Assembly: GCA_905250025.1 (NCBI GenBank)
Contig: CAJNOJ010000086.1
Coordinates: 248,001-312,000, forward strand
Length of the DNA stretch: 64,000 bases
DNA from: Adineta ricciae
Taxonomy: Eukaryota > Rotifera > Eurotatoria > Adinetida > Adinetidae
Reading direction: 5' to 3'
In this document: positions 1 through 10,133 of the stretch, piece after piece
How the letters are laid out: every line of letters starts with the position of its first letter
Numbering within the stretch: position 1 is the first letter of the stretch
Notes under the pieces: model-generated
Database searches by the model: none
The model's input: the letters and a program-made list of their open reading frames with translations, nothing else
What the model was told of the DNA's origin: nothing
Made by a program: the position numbers and the translations under genes

Positions 1-1960
1 ATTTCACCATGGCAATCGAATCACGGTCATCGGAAGAGGCTGATTGCAGTTCGAATAAATTCGTTTCAACAAATGGAATGCTATGTTCCACCCCCAGCAC
101 TATCGAATATCATCTCATCGTGCTTATCCATATTTTCGGTATTTTCCAATCGTAGTATATCACCATTACAATTAATCGGCCGAGAGAGAGGAAGTTCATT
201 ACCGACCTCGTCGGATATGTCCTCAGCGCAATACGACTCACCGTTCTTTTGTTTTTATACACTGCCACCTTCGATGCATTTATCCATTTTCTTACTATCG
301 TTGATATTAATTGTTTGTGCTGCGTTTATCATTCACGATTATGCGTCAGGTCTTCATTCATACTCGCTCATTCACAATCTTCGGTCACCTATTAATTGGT
401 TGATCATATTTCTCAGCGATCTTCTATTATGTTTAATTTGGTTACTCATTCTTATTCTTATTGCACGTTTCGTTCATTCATCGACATTCAATGGTCGATT
501 CTTTGCATTAACACCGCTCTTCTTCATTGTTAATTTACCCTTCATTTACCTTCTTGCGAAATTCTTCAAAGCTCCTGTACTAGGCGCAACAGTGATCATC
601 TTCATTCTGCAACTAGCACTCGTTTTGAACGCATTCAAAACTTTTATTGAACTCTTTCGTGGTTATCCTCTATTGTCATTAATTGTGCACATCGTCCGCT
701 GGTCGCTTCTACTTCTATTTCCAAACGTGAATGTATTCATCTTGATCGTGGCTGTACTTCGAAAGTCTTATTGTCAAATTGATGAGTCGATATTAGGACA
801 AGGCGGGGATGACTTTTCTCACGAACGATATCCCTACAAGATATTGATTCATACGTTGATTTTCGTTAGTCAATTTGTCATCTATTTTTTTCTACTCATT
901 ATGGTTGATCTTGGTAAAGTTCAGATTTCTATGTGCGAACGTAAGATCAAAATCAAAGTTCGTAGTGAAGCAGGAGATGATGATGTTCTCGAAGAGAAAA
1001 CTCGAATAAAATCAATGAGTAGTGCGAATCGACGGAAACAAGCGCTTGTTTTGGATAGCCTTACAAAACTTTACCGTGAAGCAATACATCCAGCGGTGAA
1101 TCAACTTTCATTTGCAGTGCCACGTGGACAATGTTTTGGTTTACTCGGATTCAATGGAAGTGGTGAGTATTTCGATCTAATCAATGATTCAAAAGAAATA
1201 TGTTTATGAAATGTTCTGTTTAGGTAAAACAACAACATTTCGTATGCTAGTTGGCGAATTACATTCAACCGATGGTCGAATCTATCGAAACCGACACGAA
1301 TTGATTGGTTATTGTCCTCAAAACGATATCGCATTTCCAGCATTAACGGTTGCACAAACTATTGATTACATTTGTCGTATTCACGGCATAGAACCTTCTG
1401 TATTGAATAATATAATCTTGAGTCAATTTCAATTAGGAAAATATCGACATCGACTAGTATCGAATTTGAGTGGTGGCACTCAACGTCGCCTTCATCTTGC
1501 TCTTTGTCTAATTGGATCACCAACACTTCTTCTACTCGATGAACCGACAGCTAAAGTCGATCCTGTTCTACGTAGTCATATTCGTCTTATACTGCAACAT
1601 CGTCCGATTAACACAGCTATTATATTCGCTTCACATTCAATGCTTGAATGTGAACAACTATGTGAACGATTGACTATTCTTGTTCGTGGTAATGCACGAT
1701 GTTTAGGTTCCATTGACCGTCTGAAAACAAAATATGGTGCAAATTATCGTGTGCGATTGACGTTACTTGAATCATCAGTACAAGTACCATCGCTTATTTC
1801 TGTTGAAAATAGTAATGAATATGTATATCCGAAAGGAAGTTTAGCAGAGTTATTCACACTGCTAGAAGGACTAGTAGAACAGCATCAAATTGCGGCAAAT
1901 TATACAGTACAACTAACATCGTTGGAACATATTTTTTTAACGTTTCAACATTCGATGTGA
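1..1960 (+). CDS. ABCA-family ABC transporter, copy 1 (5' end outside window)
   Basis: C-terminal half of an ABC subfamily A lipid/sterol-type transporter; the frame is open from base 1. Exons 1-1162 and 1224-1960; the 61-bp intron (GTGAGT...TAG) splits the last glycine codon before the Walker A lysine, giving GFNGSGKTTTF. About 632 residues are visible: transmembrane domain 2 with several hydrophobic segments (roughly residues 85-310), then nucleotide-binding domain 2 with Walker A, ABC signature LSGGTQRR, Walker B LLLLDEPTAKVDP and H-loop ASHS. All ATPase motifs are intact, so there is no sign of inactivation here. It matches the last two exons of the complete gene at 10134-14935 almost base for base, with the same intron position and length. 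Substrate cannot be read from sequence. The start and NBD1 lie before the window. Confidence 0.93.
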
Positions 1961-2192
1961 AGAACAAACTCTAGTCAAGTTTTATCTATGCACACCTCAG
2001 TGACTCATAAATATGCAAATTTTGCTTTTTTAGTGATAGAAGTTCATTTACTGAATATTTTGTATTTCGATATTTTCTACATTTTCAATAGATAAATATC
2101 AAAGAACTTAGTATAAACTAATACTTTTTTGATACTCGAAAGTACGAACTTGAGTTTTCGTCCTCGCTTTGACTTTTGAGTCTGACGTGAAT

Positions 2193-2202
2193 AAATATAA
2201 AG
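2193..2202 (+). promoter_or_regulatory. TATA-like box of SDR copy 1
   Basis: AAATATAAAG lies 67 bp before the ATG of the dehydrogenase at 2269. The same motif and surrounding bases occur before copy 2 at 15169-15178, so the core promoter was duplicated with the gene. The rest of 1961-2268 holds only the ABCA 3' flank. Confidence 0.45.
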
Positions 2203-2268
2203 GTAACTCATGCTATTATCTAAGCTATTCTATATCTTCAAAGTTGTCAAAGGTGACCAGCATTCAAG

Positions 2269-3246
2269 ATGTGTCTTACACTTTTCTTCATTATATCTGC
2301 TTATGTACTGTATCGAGTGTATCAATATTTTTTCCCAGCACCGGATGTAAATCCAACTGGTAAATATGTGTTGATTAGTGGCTGCGATACTGGTTTCGGC
2401 CATGGTCTAGCATTAGAATTAGACAAACAAGGCTTTCATGTTCTCGCTGGTATCTACAGTATAAACAATCAACAAAAACTAACATCACTTCTTTCCGATC
2501 GTGCAACTGTGTTCAAACTAGACATTACAAAACAAGAAGACATTGATGATGCATATAAACTAATCAGTAGTAAAACGCAAGTGCTTCATGCATTAGTAAA
2601 TAACGCTGGTGTTGGCGCTTGTGGTTATATTGATTGGGTGACAGTCGATTCCATACGTACAGTAATGGATGTGAATTTTTATGGACATGTGTCTATGACG
2701 AAAAAGTTTTTGCCATTACTTATTGCCAAACGTGATTCACGTGTGGTGAATATCTGTTCGGTTGCTGGTTATTTAGCTGCTCCAGGAATGGTTGCTTATT
2801 GCACATCGAAATACGCATTAGAAGCATTTTCTGATTGTCTTCGGCGAGAAATGTCGGTGTGGAACTTACGTGTGAGTATTATCGAACCAGGTTTTATGAA
2901 AACCCCGATTGTTGAGGGCCATGATGCATCGTTACGCACATTGTGGAACAGTTTGTCCACAGATGTGCAAGATCGTTGGGGAGAGCAACATTTAAAGAAA
3001 CAAGTCGAGGAAGTAGCAAACAATATTTTCATAAAATTCGCTGAAAATCCAAAGAAAGTTGTCAACGTTCTTAGACATGCCGTTATGAACACCAAACCGC
3101 AGATTCGTTATCGACCTGGATGGCAATCGAGTGTCTTAATGTTTACATTATCGACTCTTCCAGCACGGCTAGCTGATATTATTATTGAAAAGGCAAATAC
3201 AGCAGCTGTAAATCCGTCTGGTGTGCGTAGCCAGCTACAAAATTGA
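2269..3246 (+). CDS. Short-chain dehydrogenase (SDR9C/RDH16-17betaHSD6 type), copy 1
   Basis: Intronless, 325 residues. A hydrophobic N-terminal helix (about residues 3-22) should anchor it in the ER membrane, as in retinol and 17-beta-hydroxysteroid dehydrogenases of the SDR9C group. The cofactor motif is GCDTGFG at 38-44, followed by NNAG at 111-114; the catalytic set is Asn136, Ser164, Tyr177 and Lys181 in YCTSK. The SGCDTGFGHGLA start and the SKYALEAFSDCLRRE helix are typical of SDR9C. It probably oxidises or reduces retinoid or steroid alcohols with NAD(H); the substrate is inferred from the family only. About 20 of 325 residues differ from copy 2 (15245-16222). A mosaic third copy lies at 28164. 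A polyadenylation-type AATAAA follows near 3313. Confidence 0.92.
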   Translation: MCLTLFFIISAYVLYRVYQYFFPAPDVNPTGKYVLISGCDTGFGHGLALELDKQGFHVLAGIYSINNQQKLTSLLSDRATVFKLDITKQEDIDDAYKLISSKTQVLHALVNNAGVGACGYIDWVTVDSIRTVMDVNFYGHVSMTKKFLPLLIAKRDSRVVNICSVAGYLAAPGMVAYCTSKYALEAFSDCLRREMSVWNLRVSIIEPGFMKTPIVEGHDASLRTLWNSLSTDVQDRWGEQHLKKQVEEVANNIFIKFAENPKKVVNVLRHAVMNTKPQIRYRPGWQSSVLMFTLSTLPARLADIIIEKANTAAVNPSGVRSQLQN

Positions 3247-3540
3247 ACGAAGCCTTTCTCTTCTATTGAATTTTCTGTATGAACAAACAGAACTCTTTGC
3301 TTTTTTCCGATGAATAAATACTAAATTAGACGGTCTTACAATCGTTCATTAATAATTCATGACAGCGACATCCATCCGTTGAAATCACATCCGATTTGTT
3401 CTTTGTTCTTATCCAATCAAGGAAACATCTTCGTTCTTCTGTTTGTTATTCAATTGTCTTTTTTTGACGTTCGTTCAAAAGATATAAACGATTCATTGCA
3501 GATAGTACGAAGACAAAGAAATTCTTTTTTTTAACCAAAT

Positions 3541-4488
3541 ATGACTGATTTATTTGACTTGAACCTGATTTCCAATCAAGCAACGTCAAAATCTCGACGA
3601 ACGTATTCACAGAGAAATGTTTCATCACTTCAGCTTGAATTAACAAAAAATCGGAAGATGATCAATATGAAAACAGCGAAAACAACGATACTCAATCGAA
3701 CACTTAGTTTCAAACCAATGTCAGAAGCCAGGTTTGACCTGTTCTCTATCTTCTTCAGAAATCATTCTTTTGTTTAGCTCATCATTAGCTAATGTCGAAA
3801 ATACACCAATGAAAAAATCTTCAAGCAAATTCGAAACACCGACTACAAAACAAGAAGTTATCGAAGAGACACCAGTGAAAGATGATGATGTTGAAACTGA
3901 AAACATGCCATCGGATAAGATGATGCGTGATATTCAACGACTTTCTGTTCGTCTTCGTTCAACGATTCCATGTGCGATTGACATTCTCGTTGCAAATCGA
4001 ATTCAAATTCTCCTTTTCATTTTAGTATTCGACATTCCGGTGACAATTAGTCACACAATGAAACCCGCTACTCTTCATCTCTCTCAAGTGGCGAATCGTG
4101 TATCACGTTGTAATTATGTTTTGCGACATTTTGTTCGAGAAGCACAAAAATACTCACCCAAACTTACTGAAATACAAGTCGCAAACGAACCTGCTCTCCT
4201 CTCACAATCTTACGAAAGTATGTCCTACAGCTTGCTTTTCGAAATCAATCTAACAAACTTTTGTTTGTCCGAATATTTAAAGAAGGACGACGTCGTCTCT
4301 TCATTGATTCTCCACAACAGCATGATAACAATTCGATTTCCGAAAATCAACCACCCACAACACCGCGAAAAGCCAGTGGTGTTATTAAACAATTGTTTGC
4401 ATCACCTTCGGCATCATTCAAACGAACAACATCATCATCATCGAATACAAATATTATCGTTCACGATAAACGGCAAAAACTTTTCTAA
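3541..4488 (+). CDS. Novel TP/SP-rich protein, copy 1
   Basis: Not recognised. Four-exon model 3541-3731, 3778-3971, 4026-4217, 4283-4488 (260 residues); introns of 46, 54 and 65 bp. The joined frame fits the paralogue at 16517-17472 with the same junctions. Intron 2 is open in frame, so its removal is inferred from good GT/AG sites and from much higher divergence between the copies there than in the flanking exons. The protein is basic and Ser/Thr-rich, without membrane segments. It has several proline-directed sites (ENTPMKK, ETPTTK, KYSPK, DSPQQ, TTPRKAS, ASPS) of the kind cyclin-dependent kinases use, and a Ser-rich C terminus. A cell-cycle or nuclear role is possible but is a guess. A TATA-like AGATATAAACG lies about 60 bp upstream. 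Confidence 0.6.
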
Positions 4489-4575
4489 TTCTTATCTTGT
4501 TTCTTATTCTTGTTTTATCCTATACGCTCGAATGTGTAAATACAAATAATTATCTTTTTGCTTTCTAGATGACTA

Positions 4576-4792
4576 ATGGATATACGGTGCCGAGCATTAT
4601 ACGGCTCGTTACTGTTCGTATTTTTCATCGTTTGGATTCTCTTATTATCCGAACAATTTAATGAATCCTATCCGCCAATACATCGATCGATTCCACCAGC
4701 TGAACAATATGATTATGTCTTAGAGCCTGGTGACGATATTTGCTCAAACGACGGATCGTTACTATTGGTTGTGTATGTTCATTCGGCAATCG
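4576..4792 (+). CDS. Beta-1,3-galactosyltransferase, copy 1, cut off at an N
   Basis: The first 72 codons of a GT31 glycosyltransferase: short cytoplasmic tail, signal-anchor helix (about residues 7-26) and the start of the luminal stem. It is nearly identical to 17560-17776 of the complete copy, then stops at the ambiguous base 4793. Beyond that base the sequence is an unrelated gene on the opposite strand, so the catalytic domain is absent here. Whether the animal's gene is truncated or the assembly switches contigs cannot be decided from sequence; the lone N favours an assembly join. Confidence 0.85.
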
Positions 4793-4793
4793 N
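4793..4793. other. Ambiguous base at an abrupt junction
   Basis: The only N noticed in the window. To its left lies the duplicated block in plus orientation, to its right the 3' end of an MgtE gene in minus orientation. Neither gene has a stop codon before the N. A single N between two unfinished genes is typical of a scaffold join or collapsed gap. Confidence 0.9.
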
Positions 4794-5506
4794 TCTTTGT
4801 GTTTATGAGACGAAAAATTAACAAGCAGTGTTTGCCCAATAGCACAAGTAATACAAACACCAAGAATATCCATGACGACTTGAATAATCGGACCAGCATG
4901 TGCTGGATCAACATGTACGATACGTTGTAGAACGACTGGAAGAAGCGTCCCAAGTAAGATTGATGATGTTACAATACAGAATAAAGCAATAGCAATAGTT
5001 AATGATGGTAAAACTGCACCGCGTTCTTCAATCCAAACACGAACGAAGCCAACTGAAGTGACTAGCAGGCCAATAATAATCGCAGAAAATGTTTCTCGTA
5101 TAAGAAGTGGTCGAACAGAAAACGTCCGCGATGTTGCTAAACGACGAATAACTAAAACAGCTGCTTGATTACCGGCATTACCGCCAGCTCCGACAAGCAT
5201 AGTTAAATACATAGTTATTAAAATGTGCCGAGAAATTAGATCAGAAAATGATTGTAAAATAAATGATGAACCCGATTGAAGAATCAGTAAAAATGACAGA
5301 AGACAAACTCGAGACCAAATCGTATTTTGTCCTTCTGTTTCTTCTTCTATGTCATTTCGTTGTTTCGAGGATTTCTCCTTTTCACCGTCATCATCTAAAC
5401 GGCGACGAACATGTGCGACAAAGGTTTGCAAATCCTCAGAGGACAACGAAGAGAATTGTTCATCAAATGTATCAATAATTTTCAACGAACGATGCCGCTG
5501 TGTCAT
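4794..5506 (-). CDS. MgtE/SLC41-type magnesium transporter (3' end missing)
   Basis: 237 residues visible from ATG at 5506. A hydrophilic, acidic/basic N-terminal stretch (about residues 1-65) precedes one MgtE integral-membrane domain with five hydrophobic segments. It contains the family hallmark LVGAGGNAGNQAA, which lines the ion pore in MgtE/SLC41 proteins. Role: Mg2+ (or other divalent cation) flux across a membrane. The last hydrophobic segment ends about 15 residues before the N at 4793 and no stop is seen, so the protein may be nearly complete or may have a second domain beyond the junction. The start is the first ATG of the frame; an upstream exon is not excluded. Confidence 0.85.
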
Positions 5507-5733
5507 AGCAGGTAGACAAAAAAAATCTAAAAGTGTCGCAACATAAAATAGTAATATAGATTAAACATAGCCATGACAACATACATTCATATATGATAAC
5601 GAATAGCTATCAAACGCTATTATTACAGCAAGACTAATCGTTTGTTGTTTTTCTTTTTCTCATACAGCTACACGTCATAGTATAGTCAGAATCATCGACA
5701 TCCGACGTGAAGACGTAAAAGAAAGATGAAGAG

Positions 5734-5743
5734 TATATATAAG
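5734..5743 (+). promoter_or_regulatory. TATA box before candidate peptide gene
   Basis: TATATATAAG 33 bp before the ATG at 5776, correct spacing for a very short 5' leader. Confidence 0.4.
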
Positions 5744-5775
5744 TAAAAAGAACGGTGTATGTAGAAAAGAAAACT

Positions 5776-5946
5776 ATGAATCATCCTAAATTGTTTTTGT
5801 GCATCCTTTTGTTATTTGTTCTTTTTATTCATCAATTCGCAGAGCGATGTCGAAGATTAACGTCATTTCTTCTACTCTCTATAGAAGAATTAGTCAATCG
5901 ACTGGAAAGGAAATCATTTCTTCTTGACTTATTTGTTTTGCCATAA
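5776..5946 (+). CDS. Candidate small secreted peptide
   Basis: 56-residue frame starting MNHPKLFLC; not recognised. Residues about 5-20 form a strong signal-peptide core (LFLCILLLFVLFI), followed by basic residues (RCRR, RLERK) that could be processing sites, and a short hydrophobic tail. A good TATA box precedes it and its start sits where transcription would begin. It lies in an otherwise empty interval (5507-6245) between the MgtE and K2P genes. It could equally be a chance frame; there is no paralogue in the window. Confidence 0.3.
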   Translation: MNHPKLFLCILLLFVLFIHQFAERCRRLTSFLLLSIEELVNRLERKSFLLDLFVLP

Positions 5947-6245
5947 TTTCCCGAACAATCACCTTGGCAAATGACTGTATAATGCTCGACTTTCATCAAA
6001 CAAAGGAGCAAATATTCATTAGTTGAAGTGTTATTTGCTAAATATGATCACTATTAAATGACACCGAGCAGTGTGTGAAATAGAACAAGCGGAAATGTGA
6101 CTTGGATACTTGATCGTTCATTCCAATTATTATCCATGAAACCCTATTTAACGAGAAAAAAGAAAGTATAATTGAATGTATTCACATTGTTGTTTACAGC
6201 GATCATTTTAATATATTAAACGCCTACATTAGTGAGCAAAATAAT

Positions 6246-7892
6246 ATGTTAAGTGGAACGACTAGAATTCGTACTCTGCTTTATGTCGATGAGGACGATA
6301 ACAATGATGTTGACGATGACGAACAGGTATTTATGCGTTCGATTGAAACTATTCTAAAGAAAAATGACGAGTAGTGAAAAGAGAAAACGATCAAAGTCAT
6401 TTCGAGAAATCATCGAGTAATTAAGATGAATTATACTGCTCGTCGGAGTTACTCTAACTATATCACATCAAAGATAGTGCCTGTAAGATGGATCTAGCAG
6501 TTTATTCTTTTGTTTACAACGACAAATTTTCGTTTCATTTTAGTTCAAAACTATCTCAGGGGAAGTATCTCATTTACGATCGTCACAAGTTCAACGAATT
6601 CTTGCACCGCTGGTGGCTTTCGATGAAAATGGTGATATACCGCTTAGGGAAAGAAATTCTTCAAGTTTCGTGTCTGCTCGTCCAGTTTCATCGAACAGTC
6701 CTGTGGAATATTGCTGTGGTTTATGTCTATGGAATCGATTGCGACAAGATTTTTGTCGAATTTTTATTCAATTTTTATTTTCACAATTAGGTTTATTTGT
6801 GCTTGTTTGTATGTATATCGTTCTCGGCGGTTTTCTTTTCTATGGAATTGAATCCAAGTATGAATTACGAAAGAATGAACAAATTAAAATCAAACATTTA
6901 CACGGAATACATAAAATTCGTCAGATTGCAACCGACGAATTCAATTGGATGTTAAATGCCTCATTTGAATTACGTTATGCACTTTGGCGTGGAATGATCT
7001 CGCGATCAGATGAATACGACGATTATCGATGGCGTGTCTACGTGCACAGTGAAAGATTTGACCGATTGATTCATAACGAACTCGCTCGAATGCAAGCTGA
7101 TGAAGAGAAACTCTCTGATAAGCAAGATGAATCTTCCGCTACTTCATACGATCAAAAATGGACATTCTCAACAGCCATGCTTTATTCTGCAACAGTTATA
7201 ACAACAGTGGGGTATGGAAATATCACACCGAAATCTATGCTAGGCAAAATGTTCACGTGTCTCTACGCTATGCTTGGCATTCCTATAACAATTATGTATT
7301 TGACCAATACAAGTGATCTACTTGTTTTCCTTTTTGTTAAATATTATTCCATGATGTACAACTTCTTCCATCGGTTAATCAAACGATTTCGTCGATGGCG
7401 AAGATCGCACCAGAGAAGACGATCTGTGGAGGTAAATTATGAAATAAATTTTAACATATGCTTAGCAAATCTTGTTTTCCTAAGATTGATGATGAAGCAG
7501 CAGCAGCAGAACATCGTGTACCAATTTGGATAGCATTCAGCGTTCTTGTTTTATATTTAATAGCTGGTGCTCTTCTGTTTTCTCATTGGGAAGGATGGTC
7601 GTATGTCGATGGTGCTTATTTTTCGTTTATCACATTTACAACCATTGGCCTAGGTGATTTAGTTCCTGGCAAAGGAACGTTAACTGAGAACAAAAATGGT
7701 AAATCGGTTTTATGTGCACTTTATCTACTCTTTGGTCTCGCTCTAACAGCAATGTGTTTCAAATTGATGCAAGATGATATATTCGAATTGAGGCAACGCA
7801 TCTACTCAAAACTGGGATTTTCGATGTATCGAAATCAATATGTTTATCATAATCGACGGCAACATATGCAAGCGCGTGCAAGTAGCACGTGA
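6246..7892 (+). CDS. Two-pore-domain (K2P) potassium channel
   Basis: Exons 6246-6326, 6544-7431, 7485-7892 (458 residues). Exon 1 (27 residues, acidic) is inferred from an ATG, a CAG|GTATTT donor and matching phase; exons 2 and 3 are certain. K2P layout: TM1 about 109-129, a long extracellular cap (about 130-230), pore loop 1 with TTVGYGN (247-253), TM2, a basic cytosolic loop (RLIKRFRRWRRSH), TM3, pore loop 2 with TTIGLGD (around 375-381), TM4 and a short tail. Both selectivity filters are intact. Such channels carry background K+ leak currents at the plasma membrane; the subtype cannot be assigned. The first intron (217 bp) is longer than usual here. Confidence 0.9.
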
Positions 7893-8405
7893 TACATATC
7901 TTTTTTCTCGGGATTTATTCTTTTCTTTTGTCTAAAAAATACAAAACTTTAGAATTTTATTTGTTCTTTCATTCTTATGTCTTTTGTTTCTTTTTATCAC
8001 AACTGCATATGTCTTAGCACTACATAATACAAAAAGGTAGGTTGCATTCTCTCGAGTTATTCGATAATAATCACACAAATGCTAGCTGATGACGACAATC
8101 AATCGATGAAATTATCATTCATTAGAATATAGTAGCGAAACTAACTTTCTCGTTGAAATCTATCGTTTGGTAGCGACATCCAACGCAATCACCACAATCT
8201 CCATCATACATTTCTGATTCGTTTAACATGCAAGATAATGTTGAATATGTACTCATGTCGGCTGTTTTTATCCCCGTGTCTCATAAAGCAAAGTATATTC
8301 AGTTGAAATTGTTCTTTGAGTACTTTTCGACAGATAACTACTTATATTTCGTATTATAGACGCATTCTTTGATTTTAGTATAGTAAAATCCGAGAGAAGA
8401 TCTTG
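7893..8405. other. Intergenic, nothing recognised
   Basis: 513 bp of AT-rich sequence between the K2P stop and the ATP-grasp gene; it must hold the 3' end of one and the promoter of the other. No repeat or further frame supported. Confidence 0.5.
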
Positions 8406-9791
8406 ATGGCTTCAAGGCGTGTTTTGATCTTGGACGATTGCCAAATAGAATCGATTATCGAAGAGTATTCCTGGTCGGATTTAATCGATGATGATGATGA
8501 TATTGAGCTGTACATTTTAACAAGTACTGGTGCATTATCCGAAAAAGATAAGTCTTGTCCACGTGTTCGCGCTTATAAAGAAATCGATCATCCAACAACT
8601 GATGGAACACTCGAATTATGGTCGTATGAAATGCACAAAAAGCATTCATTTACACATGTTTATACCAAAAATGAAGATTTGATCATGCGTGTAGCGCATG
8701 TTCGTTCGCTGCTGAACATTCAAACAGGTTTAACATCTGAGACAATAGCAGCTTATCGGGAAAAGGTTGAAATGAAACAAACTGCGTCTCGAGGTGGTTT
8801 CCCTGTTCCACCGTTTGCTCGTTTGTATGCACCAGCTGATCTAATAGCTTTCATCGAAAAACAAGGATACCCCGTCGTCGTTAAACCGACCCTTGGTTGT
8901 GCAACATCAGGTCTGACATTAATCAAAACGCCTGCCGAGCTAGAAAAATTTCTTTCTGAAAAATTATTCACATGTATCGACATTGATCAACGAATGGATC
9001 TGGTCGGTGAATTGATGGTCGAAGGATACATGAAAGGACATATGTTTCATGTTGATGGCATTGCAAAAGACGGGAAAATTATTCATGCATGGCCATTTAG
9101 TTACCTTCATACATGTTTAGGATTCTCTCAGGAAGGTACAGCTTATGGTAATTCATCCATTCCGAAATCCCATCCACTTCATGATCGTTTATGTAAAACT
9201 GCTCAACGTTTACTCGATATTTTACCGTCTCCCAACGATGGACTGGTATTTCATCTGGAACTCTATGAAAATCTTAATGAAAACCGCTTACCGGACGATG
9301 ATTTCGTACTTTGTGAAATTGCTGCACGTGCACCTGGTGCTTCTATTACTCATCTCATCGATTTGTTATCATTTTCCGACGGTGATTCCAAGCAATCGTT
9401 TGCTCGATTAGACTTCCGTATAAGTGTCTCATTGCCCATCCCTAAGATAACTGAACCTCTCGCTGACAAAGTTGTCACCGATCTTATCATACCGCGCAAA
9501 CCCGGTAAACTTATGTATATACCACGTGAATGTCCAATCCATGATCTTCGGTATATACCCATAGCCAATGTAGACAAACCGACTGTTTATGAAAAATACG
9601 ATGTGAACGGCATGAATGCAGCTTGCCGATTTATCGCCCGAACAAAAACGATGGAAGAGGGACAAGAATTAGTGGAAAAAGGCTTTGAATGGTTCGACAG
9701 TGTGCTGATAAATACGCCATTGGACGAGCCATGTACGGTGGCATTAATCAAAGAACTACATCGCTATTTTCATAGGAAAATTTTTGCTTAA
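8406..9791 (+). CDS. Stand-alone ATP-grasp ligase-like protein
   Basis: Intronless, 461 residues from ATG at 8406. An N-terminal Rossmann-like lobe (about 1-110) with an Asp-rich insert is followed by an ATP-grasp fold. Visible motifs are the ATP-binding lysine in VVVKPTLGCATSG (Lys about 160), the GELMVEGY strand, and a metal-binding stretch ending EIAARAPG (Glu about 304), the equivalent of the E-x-N-x-R segment of carbamoyl-phosphate synthase, BacD and carnosine-synthase-like ligases. Such enzymes activate a carboxylate as acyl-phosphate and join it to an amine; the substrate here is unknown. Lack of introns among intron-rich neighbours and the bacterial-like single-module architecture make horizontal acquisition plausible. 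Confidence 0.82.
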   Translation: MASRRVLILDDCQIESIIEEYSWSDLIDDDDDIELYILTSTGALSEKDKSCPRVRAYKEIDHPTTDGTLELWSYEMHKKHSFTHVYTKNEDLIMRVAHVRSLLNIQTGLTSETIAAYREKVEMKQTASRGGFPVPPFARLYAPADLIAFIEKQGYPVVVKPTLGCATSGLTLIKTPAELEKFLSEKLFTCIDIDQRMDLVGELMVEGYMKGHMFHVDGIAKDGKIIHAWPFSYLHTCLGFSQEGTAYGNSSIPKSHPLHDRLCKTAQRLLDILPSPNDGLVFHLELYENLNENRLPDDDFVLCEIAARAPGASITHLIDLLSFSDGDSKQSFARLDFRISVSLPIPKITEPLADKVVTDLIIPRKPGKLMYIPRECPIHDLRYIPIANVDKPTVYEKYDVNGMNAACRFIARTKTMEEGQELVEKGFEWFDSVLINTPLDEPCTVALIKELHRYFHRKIFA

Positions 9792-10133
9792 TGTACCTTG
9801 TTTTGCTCAATGTAGGCTATTTATGAATCATTTTTAGTCGACTGATTATGTTATTCCAGCGCAATACTATAACGAAATAGGTAGTAAAACTATGCTGATA
9901 TTGAATACGCATTTATTCGTTTGTATATTCATGATCTTGTGAGAAGAATTTATTAAAACTATCGACATGTGCTGCCATCACAAAAATTTGTCGTTCTATT
10001 CGTCATCAGTCCATCTCTACTGATACATAGATCAATCAGAAAGAAAGAGCAATGAGTGTGGGAATAAGCGAAAAAAAGGAAGAGAAGGGAGAATGGTAGG
10101 TTTGTCAACTAGGTTTTGAAGGATAAATTCGAC
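9792..10133. other. Intergenic, nothing recognised
   Basis: 342 bp between the ATP-grasp stop and the ABCA start codon. Purine-rich near 10040-10095; no feature supported. Confidence 0.4.

Noticed and set aside
1-1960. ABCA copy 1 as a pseudogene
   Set aside because: It looks truncated only because the window starts inside it; the frame is open from base 1 and all NBD2 motifs and the splice sites are intact.
4658-5506. Minus-strand frame continuing across the N into 4658
   Set aside because: The part left of 4793 is the antisense of B3GALT copy 1; the fusion exists only because the codon with N is not a stop.
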